45,090 bases of DNA from an uncultured Prevotellaceae bacterium (lineage in GTDB: Bacteria; Bacteroidota; Bacteroidia; Bacteroidales; Muribaculaceae), in contig ONJS01000023.1 in the NCBI GenBank assembly GCA_900318205.1, positions 1 to 45,090 on the forward strand, written 5' to 3'. Numbering within the stretch: the stretch's first letter is position 1; every line of letters begins with the position of its first letter. The position numbers and the translations under genes were made by a program. Positions 8,147-17,085 of this stretch are shown here, one piece after another. The notes beneath the pieces are model-generated. The model did no database searches. It had not been told where the DNA came from and saw only the letters and a list, made by a program, of their open reading frames with translations.

Positions 8147-10987
8147 TCAGAAGGGGCGACGTCCACCGCCGAATCCGCCAGGACGTCCAGGTCCGCCAGG
8201 ACCACCAGGGCCACCAGGTCCCCAGCGATCGGCATTACGGTCCTTAGGCTGCTCACCCTTCTTGAAGGTGTTGAAGCGGTAGGTGAAGGTCACCATGCCG
8301 TAGCGTCCCAACGAGTTGTAGAATACATCCTCGATGTAGTCGCCAGTGACATTGCGGAAGATGTTCTTTCTCTGACCCAGGATGTCATAGACCGAGATGG
8401 TCAAGGCAGCCTGCTTGTCTTTCAAGAACTGGTAGGCAATCGAGCCGTTCCATATCCACTGGTCGGTGTTGTAGCCGTCACTGTAACCGCTGGTGGTGCT
8501 GTAACGCAGGTCGGTGCTGACAACCAGACCGAAAGGTGCCGAATAGGTGCCATCAAACATTCCGCCCCAAGTGTGGATGTTGCGCGTATTGGACTTGAGC
8601 ACCGATGTGGTGGTGTTCTGGAAACTGTAACGGGGACGCAACTCAATGTCAAACACGCTGTTGCGGAATGCCAGTCCCGGTGAATAGTTGATGAACCATG
8701 TGTTGCTGCGGTTCTCAATACCGTTGGTGACACTCTTAGTGACACCATAACGGGTGAACATGTGACTGGTGAAGTACCATACCTTGCTGGCACCGAAGGG
8801 GAAACTCAGCATATTCATCGCCATAGCGCTCCACACGCCACCCACGTTGGTGTAACTGGTGATGCGTCCACCGGTCAGCTCGTCGGTGGTCACATCCGAG
8901 ACGATGCTGTTCTGTGCAAAATCGACGTTCATCATAGCCATGATGCTGCGCTGAGCACCCTGGGCGAAGTCACCAAACCGCAGATTGATGTTGTGGTTGA
9001 AGGAGGGCTTCAGTTCGGGATTACCGATGATGATATTCTTGGGGTTGCTCTCGTCGGCAACGGGCTGCAACTGGGTGATGCTGGGCTGATTGGCGCGCAT
9101 GCGGTAGAAGAAATTGAGGTTGCGCGTCTCGGTGAACTTGTAGCGGAAACGTGCGTAGGGAGCCACCGACCAAGCCCAACGGGCAGCGATGTCGCGTGCG
9201 CTGTTGATGAGGTCCTTGCTCTTGGACATGGCACTATTGACCGAGATACCCACGTTGAGGTTATAGGCCTTGCGTACCTGGCGGAAGCCTGCACTGAATT
9301 CCTGATTGAAGAACGTGTTGCGGAAACTGTTGCTCAACGACTCGTTCCACTCGGTATCGGTGATTGTTCCACCAGGCCAGATGCCAGAGCGCTCGTTGTC
9401 ATAGACCATCTTGTCGCTGGTGGTATAGCGATAGTTGCCTCGGTAGGAGAACTCCAGGAAACGGGCATTCTTGACGTCACCGATAGGCTCAGTCCAGGAA
9501 ATGCGTCCCGTGATATTGTGCGTCTTGCGACGGTTGTTGGCCGTCTGGTCGATGAGCTGATCCTGGTCATCCAGCAGAAAGTAGGTGTTGTTGGTGTAAG
9601 TGTCAGCGTCCTCGCGCACATTGCTGTAACGGTAGTTAAGCATCAACGACTGGCTGCGGCCCGGATGGCTGGCCACCTTGTGGTTATAAATCAGGCGGGT
9701 GCCCCACTCGAAGCTCTTGCCGTCGTTGAAGAAGTTGCTCAAACTGCGGTTTACAGCCGTCCTGGCGGGATCACCAGCAAACAGGCTTGACGTGTCGCCG
9801 CGCTCACTCTTGTTGAAATTGAACGAGAAGTTGGGACGGAAGTCAATGGTGTTGTTGCTGTCCACCTCCCACTTGATGCGGAAGTCACCACGGATGTTGT
9901 GTCCCTTATCACGAGCCACCGTGTTGCCATCCTCGTAACTGGTGGAGTCTTGAAGCAAGTACTGACGAGACGTGCGGGTGCGGGTATCACGGTCGCTGTG
10001 GCTGTACATGATGTCACCACCCACGCGGAAGTGGTCGTCCTCCTTACTGCCGACGTTGAAGTTGAGACCGGCATACTGTGATGTGGTCACGCCACGGTCA
10101 CCGCCCCAGCGCTGGAAACGGCCCGATGCACCGTCACCGAAGCCCAGGTTGTTGGTGTTGTTGCCACCGCCCAGGATGGTAAACTGGTTGCCGTCGCGGA
10201 AGTGGTTGATCATCACATTGCCAGCATAACGTTTGTCGGTGCCATAGCCGGCATTGACCGTACCGAACCAGCCGTTGTTCATGCCCTTCTTGACCGTGAG
10301 GTTGATGACCGTCTCGTCATCGCCGTCGTCCACACCCGTCAGGCGGGCGAGGTCGCTCTTGCGGTCAATAACCTGCAGCTTGTTGATCATGTCGGCGGGA
10401 ATATTCTTACTGGCCACCGTGGGATCGTCGCTGAAGAACTCCTTGCCGTCGATGAGGATCTTTTTCACTTCCTTACCGTTGGCGGTGATCTTGCCGTCAG
10501 TGCCCACCTCGACACCGGGCAGACGCTTCAACAGATCTTCTACCACAGCGTTAGCCTGGGTCTTATAGGAGTCGGCATTGAACTCGACCGTATCTTCCTT
10601 GACAGTAATGGCTGTCTTGACGCCTACCACAACCGCCTCCTTGAGCATGATGGTATTAGGATCCATCGTGACTACACCCATATTCACGTCGCGACCATCC
10701 TCGCCGATGGTAACGTGCTTGATGACATCGTTGTAGCCCAGATAGGAGAAGCGAAGCAGATACTTGCCTGCCTTGACGCCCTTGATATTGAACACACCAT
10801 TCATGTCGGTGGTGGTGCCCTTTACCATGGTACTGTCCTTATTGGCCATGAGTAGCCTGACAGTAGCCTCAATGAGTTCTGTAGTATCCTGCGAGTCAAC
10901 CAGCACACCGTTGATGATAGCGGCATGGGTGGCAAGCGGCAACAGGCAGCTCACTGCGACTACAAGGGGAAAGAGAAATTTCTTCAT
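8147..10987 (-). CDS. Outer-membrane beta-barrel protein, TonB-receptor-like, with Gly/Pro-rich tail
   Basis: 946 residues. Order of parts: signal peptide (about 1-22, ending LLPLATHA); a carboxypeptidase-regulatory-like beta-sandwich (about 24-110: INGVLVDSQDTTELIEATV, TTTDMNGVFNIKGVKAGKYLLRF); a plug-like segment (about 117-210: LLKRLPGVEV, GKEVKKILIDGKEFF); and a long barrel with many aromatic beta-strands (about 240-915). This matches the Bacteroidetes 'outer membrane beta-barrel family' related to TonB-dependent receptors. The last 25 residues are a GPGG/GRPGG tail that ends in Phe. No SusD-like partner is adjacent, so the substrate cannot be deduced. It may import a ligand or act as an assembly or adhesion barrel. 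Confidence 0.9.
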   Translation of the reverse strand: MKKFLFPLVVAVSCLLPLATHAAIINGVLVDSQDTTELIEATVRLLMANKDSTMVKGTTTDMNGVFNIKGVKAGKYLLRFSYLGYNDVIKHVTIGEDGRDVNMGVVTMDPNTIMLKEAVVVGVKTAITVKEDTVEFNADSYKTQANAVVEDLLKRLPGVEVGTDGKITANGKEVKKILIDGKEFFSDDPTVASKNIPADMINKLQVIDRKSDLARLTGVDDGDDETVINLTVKKGMNNGWFGTVNAGYGTDKRYAGNVMINHFRDGNQFTILGGGNNTNNLGFGDGASGRFQRWGGDRGVTTSQYAGLNFNVGSKEDDHFRVGGDIMYSHSDRDTRTRTSRQYLLQDSTSYEDGNTVARDKGHNIRGDFRIKWEVDSNNTIDFRPNFSFNFNKSERGDTSSLFAGDPARTAVNRSLSNFFNDGKSFEWGTRLIYNHKVASHPGRSQSLMLNYRYSNVREDADTYTNNTYFLLDDQDQLIDQTANNRRKTHNITGRISWTEPIGDVKNARFLEFSYRGNYRYTTSDKMVYDNERSGIWPGGTITDTEWNESLSNSFRNTFFNQEFSAGFRQVRKAYNLNVGISVNSAMSKSKDLINSARDIAARWAWSVAPYARFRYKFTETRNLNFFYRMRANQPSITQLQPVADESNPKNIIIGNPELKPSFNHNINLRFGDFAQGAQRSIMAMMNVDFAQNSIVSDVTTDELTGGRITSYTNVGGVWSAMAMNMLSFPFGASKVWYFTSHMFTRYGVTKSVTNGIENRSNTWFINYSPGLAFRNSVFDIELRPRYSFQNTTTSVLKSNTRNIHTWGGMFDGTYSAPFGLVVSTDLRYSTTSGYSDGYNTDQWIWNGSIAYQFLKDKQAALTISVYDILGQRKNIFRNVTGDYIEDVFYNSLGRYGMVTFTYRFNTFKKGEQPKDRNADRWGPGGPGGPGGPGRPGGFGGGRRPF

Positions 10988-11027
10988 TTTTATGATTATT
11001 AATATGATAACTTGTGTTATGACGCTG

Positions 11028-11059
11028 CAAAATTACTTGAAAGCAGTAAATAGAACAAA
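11028..11059 (-). promoter_or_regulatory. Promoter of the outer-membrane barrel gene
   Basis: On the minus strand TTTG (11056-11059), a 20-nt spacer and TAATTTTG (11028-11035) lie about 40 nt before the ATG at 10987. Confidence 0.65.
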
Positions 11060-11149
11060 AAAATTCGCTTAATCCACCGTTTTTATAGACAAATGAGAAA
11101 AAATACTATTTAAAGAAATAATGCATATCGGGCTTTTTCCTGCGCGGAA

Positions 11150-11181
11150 TTTGCCTCAGTAAAGAAAAACCATTAACTTTG
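11150..11181 (+). promoter_or_regulatory. Promoter of carboxynorspermidine dehydrogenase
   Basis: TTTG (11150-11153), a 20-nt spacer and TAACTTTG (11174-11181) lie 30 nt upstream of the ATG at 11212. Confidence 0.65.
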
Positions 11182-11211
11182 CCCACAAATCAAAATGGGA
11201 CTTAGAAAATC

Positions 11212-12408
<1,197 letters not shown>

Positions 12409-12409
12409 T

Positions 12410-12448
12410 AAAACGAGAGGCACTTCACTGAGAAGTGCCTCTCGTTTT
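12410..12448. terminator. Terminator after carboxynorspermidine dehydrogenase
   Basis: A perfect 17-bp stem (12410-12426 with 12432-12448, arms AAAACGAGAGGCACTTC and its complement) with a 5-nt loop lies between convergent genes and can act in both directions. Confidence 0.9.
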
Positions 12449-12485
12449 AGTTTAATGTTTAATGTTTAGAGTTTAGAGTTTAGAG
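12449..12485. repeat. Short tandem array (gtttaat / gtttaga units) that overlaps the 3' end of the Nudix gene
   Basis: Units of 7-8 nt (tttaatg twice, then tttagag three times) run into the Nudix coding sequence. The last codons of the Nudix gene (Ser-Lys-Leu-stop) are made of this repeat. Confidence 0.75.
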
Positions 12486-12886
12486 AGGTTTTCACTAAAC
12501 TGCTTGATGAGTCGCTCGTCGGCGGCACACCAGGGGAGGGTAAGTAACTCATCCCAAGGGAGCCATCGGCTAGCGGCGTGTTCACGCATGATGAAATCGG
12601 TTGTGCCGGCAGTACAGCGATAGGCGGCGAGGGTGATGGTGAAGTCAGGGTAGTCGTGGGTAACTGTCGCGAGATGCTCATGGACAACGACGTCAAGGTT
12701 CATCTCTTCCATGAGTTCACGGTGCAGGGCTTGCTGCGGGGTTTCTCCCTCTTCCACTTTGCCACCCGGAAATTCCCACAGGTGGCTCGTGTACTCATAA
12801 CGGGTCACACCACGCTGCATACACAGCACCTTGCCGTCCACCTCGATGACGGCAGCCACCACGTTGTAATGTTTGCGCTGCGGCAT
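12473..12886 (-). CDS. Nudix hydrolase, MutT/NudG-like
   Basis: 137 residues. The Nudix box runs from G42 to L64: GKVEEGE, seven residues, then RELMEEMNL. This fits GX5EX7REUXEEXGU except that Asn63 replaces the usual Gly. The surroundings (VVAAVIEVDGKVLCMQRG, LWEFPGGK) are those of the MutT/CTP-pyrophosphohydrolase group, which cleans oxidised or non-canonical (deoxy)nucleoside triphosphates. The start ATG overlaps the stop codon of the rhodanese gene by one base (TAATG), so the two are co-transcribed and probably translationally coupled. Confidence 0.88.
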   Translation of the reverse strand: MPQRKHYNVVAAVIEVDGKVLCMQRGVTRYEYTSHLWEFPGGKVEEGETPQQALHRELMEEMNLDVVVHEHLATVTHDYPDFTITLAAYRCTAGTTDFIMREHAASRWLPWDELLTLPWCAADERLIKQFSENLSKL

Positions 12887-13311
12887 TATTTCACGAGCGC
12901 TTTACCCAGGTCCTGCCAAGCCAGGACTCCGCCACCCAGATTAGTCACGTTGAAGCCCTGACTGGCGAGCATACTTGCTGCCCGGGCGCTGCGACGGCCA
13001 CTGCGGCAATAGACGGCCACAGGGCGCTGCTTGTCAAGCGTAGCCAACGCCTTCTCCAAGAAGTCCTGCTCATTGACATCAATGAGAACGGCTCCGACGA
13101 TGTGCCCCTCTTCAAATTCCTCTGGTTCACGCACATCCACCAGCTGGACAAAGTCGTCGGCAATAAACGTTTGGAACTCTTCAACCCCTACAGTGGCGAA
13201 CGTCGGAAGAGGTTCAGCCTTGCCTGTAGTTCCTTTACTGAAGATTCTCGCACACGAGACCGCAATGATTGTCACTATGGCAATCAATATTAACTTCTTG
13301 ATACCTATCAT
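12886..13311 (-). CDS. Rhodanese-domain lipoprotein
   Basis: 141 residues from the ATG at 13309-13311; an ATG 15 nt further upstream (13326) is also in frame. The N-terminus is a hydrophobic signal with a lipobox ending AVSC (Cys20), so it is a predicted periplasm-facing lipoprotein. The rhodanese domain covers about 45-140, with LVDVREPEEFEEGHI and the active-site loop YCRSGRRS (catalytic Cys102). The CRSGRR loop is typical of sulfurtransferases or persulfide carriers of the PspE/GlpE type. It is the first gene of a two-gene operon with the Nudix hydrolase. Confidence 0.87.
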   Translation of the reverse strand: MIGIKKLILIAIVTIIAVSCARIFSKGTTGKAEPLPTFATVGVEEFQTFIADDFVQLVDVREPEEFEEGHIVGAVLIDVNEQDFLEKALATLDKQRPVAVYCRSGRRSARAASMLASQGFNVTNLGGGVLAWQDLGKALVK

Positions 13312-13350
13312 CAAAAGAATCAGCATAAATAATAATTTTTATATGTTTGG

Positions 13351-13387
13351 CAAAGGTACACTTTTTTTGAAAAAAATTGTATCTTTG
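13351..13387. promoter_or_regulatory. Divergent -7 boxes between the rhodanese and barrel genes
   Basis: TACCTTTG on the minus strand (13351-13358) serves the rhodanese operon, and TATCTTTG on the plus strand (13380-13387) serves the barrel/phosphoesterase operon. They are 21 nt apart back to back around a T7/A7 tract, so the two promoters must overlap and may compete. Confidence 0.6.
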
Positions 13388-13439
13388 CACCACCAAAAAT
13401 GACAATAGTAGTTTTTTATCAGCATTAACGTCGTGTAAT

Positions 13440-14159
13440 ATGCATTTATTAAAGCGATTATCATTATCGGTATTGTGCTGTCTGGCAGCGACTTCCATGC
13501 AGGCACAATACTATAGCGGTGAGCACACCTTTGACGGTGAGCACCAGAATGAGGTCTCTCTCTCATTAACCACGGGCAAGAACATCATCACTGGCCCATG
13601 CATCGGTAACACAGTGCACTACAAGCATTACTTCAACGACCATTGGAGCGTTGACGGTGGTGCCAACCTGCAGTACACCAAGGGGCTGTATGGCTTTAAA
13701 GCCAAGGGAGAGTATCACTTGAAAATCAAGTCCTTCCACATGTTCGCTTCGGGAGAATACATGTTCAACCATTACCACAGCTACAACACCAACGAGAACG
13801 TGGGCAACATGTCGGTACGCTTTGAGCGCGGCTATTGGGACATCACCCTGGGCGGCTCATTTATCGGCTACAACATGATGGGCGACCATTACACTGAGCC
13901 CATCACGCTCACCTTCGGTGCCCATGCGTCGCTGCGCCCCCGCACCAACAACTGGAACGTGGGCCTGCTGTTCCGCAACTATGACGACTTCTACTACGAG
14001 AACTGGAACATCAACTGGGGTCTGGACTTCTATTACAGGTTCAATTCCAAATGGAAGATGTTTGGCGAGTTCAACATCCGCCCCGCCGGCTCGATGAGCC
14101 AGTTGGCAAGCAAATATGAGACAACAGGTAAAGTTGGTTTAATTTATCGATGGAAATAA
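13440..14159 (+). CDS. Small outer-membrane beta-barrel protein (unknown function)
   Basis: 239 residues from the ATG at 13440, which gives a clean signal peptide (MHLLKRLSLSVLCCLAATSMQA, then QYYSGEH). The upstream extension to 13377 lies inside the promoter and is rejected. The mature part alternates aromatic and polar residues in about ten short strands (HYKHYFNDHWSVDGGANLQY, FHMFASGEYMFNHYHSY, WDITLGGSFIGYNMM) and ends VGLIYRWK. This is consistent with an 8-10 strand outer-membrane barrel. I do not recognise the family. It is co-transcribed with the phosphoesterase that starts 3 nt after its stop. Confidence 0.8.
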   Translation: MHLLKRLSLSVLCCLAATSMQAQYYSGEHTFDGEHQNEVSLSLTTGKNIITGPCIGNTVHYKHYFNDHWSVDGGANLQYTKGLYGFKAKGEYHLKIKSFHMFASGEYMFNHYHSYNTNENVGNMSVRFERGYWDITLGGSFIGYNMMGDHYTEPITLTFGAHASLRPRTNNWNVGLLFRNYDDFYYENWNINWGLDFYYRFNSKWKMFGEFNIRPAGSMSQLASKYETTGKVGLIYRWK

Positions 14160-14161
14160 CA

Positions 14162-15256
14162 ATGAAAAAGTCAATATCATATAGCCTCATGGCAGCAGTC
14201 CTGCTGACTGCAAGCGGATTATTCACTTCGTGCGAAAAAGTCAGCCCGACGGGCGTGCTCATCGGTAACACGAGTGTTGACGACCGTGTGAAGCAATCAT
14301 TGGTCAACTTTTCGTCCCTTGAAGTAGCTTGGGACAAAGATCTTGCCGACACTATCCAGGAGTATTCTTTCCTCGTGGGCAGCGACAGCCACATCACCGA
14401 AGACCCAGGCCGACTTGAAGAAATGATTGAAATCGGCATGGAGCACGATGACCTCTTCTATTGCCACTTGGGCGACCTTGCTGACACCAAGACCGAGTAT
14501 TACAATAATACCGAGATGGTCATACAGCGAGAAACAGAGAAATGGATGGATAAATATCTTGTTCCCGTTTACAAGGAAGATGGCGATGTTTATTCCGATA
14601 CGACACTTTTCACAGACCCTCGAACCGGTGACATCTATCTTAAAAACAAATTTAATATCTTCCCAACGAACCTGCCGTTCTATCCTGTTGTCGGCAATCA
14701 TGACATCACCCATAATGGATGGGCTCTGTATAGCAGAATTTTCAAAACATCGTTTTATGAGTTCACCGTTAGAGTAATCAACGATAATGACACTGTCTAT
14801 GACCGATTCATCTTCTTGGACTCGGCCAATGGCACACTTGGCAATTATCAGATTGACGAAATTGAGAACGGTATCTTCCAGCGCGACAAGAAAAAAATCC
14901 GTCACGTCTTTACCTTCACCCACACCAATATCTTCCGCCCGTCGCTCAACGAGTTTGCTTCGACCTATTGCCGTGAGGAATTGTACTATATCCTGGACAA
15001 ACTGGCAGACTGGCAAACGACCATCGCGTTCTGGGGACATGTCCACGCATGGGACGAGCGCGATTTTGGCAATGTTCACCACATCACCATGCCCTCGATG
15101 AACTTTGTGGATCACCCCAATGGTGGTGATGACCTGCTCGTCAGGGTAACGGTTAAGAAAGACGGCGACTACAAGATTGAACGCGTAGGCCTTCACTGCA
15201 AGCAAAGAACAAAGCAGGAACTCCAAGCTTTGGGCTATCACACTACTACTAAGTAG
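14162..15256 (+). CDS. Calcineurin-like metallophosphoesterase lipoprotein
   Basis: 364 residues from the ATG at 14162; the longer start at 14150 would overlap the upstream gene. The lipobox ends LFTSC (Cys24). Metal-binding motifs appear in order: GSDSH (Asp75, His77), LGDLAD (Asp105), VGNHD (Asn179, His180), FTHTN (His254) and FWGHVHAWD (His293, His295). All five calcineurin-type signatures are therefore intact and it should be an active phosphoesterase at the cell envelope. The substrate is unknown. It forms an operon with the small barrel protein, which hints at a shared envelope task. Confidence 0.88.
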   Translation: MKKSISYSLMAAVLLTASGLFTSCEKVSPTGVLIGNTSVDDRVKQSLVNFSSLEVAWDKDLADTIQEYSFLVGSDSHITEDPGRLEEMIEIGMEHDDLFYCHLGDLADTKTEYYNNTEMVIQRETEKWMDKYLVPVYKEDGDVYSDTTLFTDPRTGDIYLKNKFNIFPTNLPFYPVVGNHDITHNGWALYSRIFKTSFYEFTVRVINDNDTVYDRFIFLDSANGTLGNYQIDEIENGIFQRDKKKIRHVFTFTHTNIFRPSLNEFASTYCREELYYILDKLADWQTTIAFWGHVHAWDERDFGNVHHITMPSMNFVDHPNGGDDLLVRVTVKKDGDYKIERVGLHCKQRTKQELQALGYHTTTK

Positions 15257-15296
15257 GCTTTAGATATTAGGCTTTAAGTGTTAGGTATTAGGTGTG
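15253..15296. repeat. Short tandem array (taggctttaga / ttaggtatt units) between two genes
   Basis: Units of the type (t)taggctttaa and gttaggtatta fill the gap between the phosphoesterase stop and the next gene. The array lies where a ribosome-binding region would be expected. Confidence 0.7.
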
Positions 15297-15314
15297 GACT
15301 CCAATACAACTCAT

Positions 15315-17072
15315 GTGATTGAATATAAGGCGATAGGCTTTAAGGACCTGGACATCTTCCGCCCATATCTGCGGTGGGAGGATGTCCAGGGCTGTGAGTG
15401 GAGTAGCGTGAACCTGCTCACGTGGAACCGTTTCGGTCTGGAATATGCCATCGTCAAGGGATACCTGGTGCTGCGGTTCATCTATGACGGGCAATACACC
15501 CACACCATGCCGCTACCGCCAGTGCCCGAAGGGGTTGAACATCCACGCCTAGCCGAGGCTGGCGAGGGGTGTCTGGAATGTGTCATCCGTGCCCTGCGCG
15601 ACGAGTGCTTTGCCCACCATCAGCCCTTCAGCCTCACCAACGTCAACCAGCAAGGAATCGACTTCCTGCAACGCGTGTTTCCTGGTGAATTTGAGTTCAG
15701 CGGGCCGATGACCGAGCGCTATGACTACATCTGCTTGCGCGAGAAGATCATCGCCCTTGAGGGCAAAGAGATGCGTCCCAAGCGACAGCACCTGTACCAG
15801 TTCCCACGATTCTACCCTAACCACCAATACCGCCCACTGGAGCCCTCTCTGTTCCCTGAGTGCCTGCAACTGTTGCAGCAATGGAGTGACAACGCCGAGG
15901 CCATCGGCCACCTGCAGGGTGCTGACAGCAAGGTGATGGAACGTGAGTCCATCAGCCAGGTGTTTGACAACTGGGAGCGGTTTGGAGCCATCGGCGGGGC
16001 GCTGTTCGTGGATGACAAGATGGTGGCGTTCACCTATGGTGTGCCCATTAACGGTAACACCTTTGACCTGTGTGTCGAGAAAGGCGACATCAACTACAAG
16101 GGTGTTTACACTGTCGTGCGCCACGAGTTCATGCAGCAGATTCCAGAGCAATACATCTATATCAACCTGGAGGAAGACCTGGGGTTGCCCGGGCTGCGGC
16201 GCGCCAAATCATCCTATCATCCTGCCTATCAGATTCAGAAAGACCGTGCCGTGTCACGTCCTGAACTGTCCAGCCACGTTGAGGAATGTAAACGCGAGGG
16301 CGTGCGCCACCTGATGAAGACGGTATTCAATGACCGTGACGAGGCACTCGACATCTTCTTCGCCCATGTTTATGTCCCCGCGGGCAACTATTGCCGTTGC
16401 CATGAGGGACAGGTTGTGTCGGCGGCTCAAGCCCTACCCTATCGCTTGCTCTACCATGGCAAGGAAAGCGATGCCGTCTATCTCTATGCCGTGGGCACTC
16501 TACCCGAGTGGCGCGGCCAGCACCTGATTGCACGCTTATTCAAGTATTTGCACCGGGGTCTGTTGTGCCAGGGCAAGGCATTTTCCACCCTGCTGATTGA
16601 ACAAGAGGTGCTGCAGGAGATGTACGAAAAATTCGGCTATGCCCAGGTAGGCATCGCTCCGCTTCAAGACGAGAATGTGGTGGAAAACGGCTTTGAGGCT
16701 TACGACCAATGGCAGCGGTCACGGCCCTGCGTACTGCTGCAGAACGAGCGCAACTGGGAGGCGCTGCAGGTCTATAGCCGATTTGACAAATCTTACTATC
16801 TGGTCAAGCCGCATTACAAGGGAATGGTGCGCGTCATCAATGCCCTGAAAGCCTTACAGATGTATGCCTCGGCACATCCCGACCTCACACTCACGCTACA
16901 GGTCACCGGTGACGAGCACATCAGCGAGAACAACAGTTGTTATGCCATCGTCGACGGCACTGCACGACGCATTGCCCGATGCACCAGCATCGAGACAAGC
17001 CTTACTATCAATCAGTTAGCGGAATTCCTTTTCAAAGAGGCACCCCTTGAGATGCCCTTGATGTTGCTTTAA
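15315..17072 (+). CDS. DUF2156 (LPG_synthase_C-like) and GNAT acetyltransferase fusion
   Basis: 585 residues if translation starts at the GTG at 15315 (MIEYKAIGFKDLDIFRPYL), which matches how DUF2156 proteins usually begin. A GTG at 15294 lies inside the repeat array, and no ATG occurs in frame until residue 67. The first half (about 1-290) is the DUF2156 fold related to the C-terminal domain of lysyl-phosphatidylglycerol synthase (NLLTWNRFGLEYAI, VNQQGIDFL, FAYTYG-like strand, YINLEEDLGLPGLRRAK). The second half is an Eis-like GNAT domain (about 310-440, acetyl-CoA loop at EWRGQHLIARLF) plus a sterol-carrier-like C-terminus. In many genomes these are probably separate neighbours; here they are one frame. 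The substrate is unknown; aminoacyl- or acetyl-transfer is likely. Confidence 0.85.
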   Translation: MIEYKAIGFKDLDIFRPYLRWEDVQGCEWSSVNLLTWNRFGLEYAIVKGYLVLRFIYDGQYTHTMPLPPVPEGVEHPRLAEAGEGCLECVIRALRDECFAHHQPFSLTNVNQQGIDFLQRVFPGEFEFSGPMTERYDYICLREKIIALEGKEMRPKRQHLYQFPRFYPNHQYRPLEPSLFPECLQLLQQWSDNAEAIGHLQGADSKVMERESISQVFDNWERFGAIGGALFVDDKMVAFTYGVPINGNTFDLCVEKGDINYKGVYTVVRHEFMQQIPEQYIYINLEEDLGLPGLRRAKSSYHPAYQIQKDRAVSRPELSSHVEECKREGVRHLMKTVFNDRDEALDIFFAHVYVPAGNYCRCHEGQVVSAAQALPYRLLYHGKESDAVYLYAVGTLPEWRGQHLIARLFKYLHRGLLCQGKAFSTLLIEQEVLQEMYEKFGYAQVGIAPLQDENVVENGFEAYDQWQRSRPCVLLQNERNWEALQVYSRFDKSYYLVKPHYKGMVRVINALKALQMYASAHPDLTLTLQVTGDEHISENNSCYAIVDGTARRIARCTSIETSLTINQLAEFLFKEAPLEMPLMLL

Positions 17073-17085
17073 TCCTGACAACTTT

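Noticed and set aside
8762-9790. 342-codon plus-strand frame opposite the outer-membrane barrel gene
   Set aside because: Antisense to a clear TonB-receptor-like protein; the translation has no recognisable domain.
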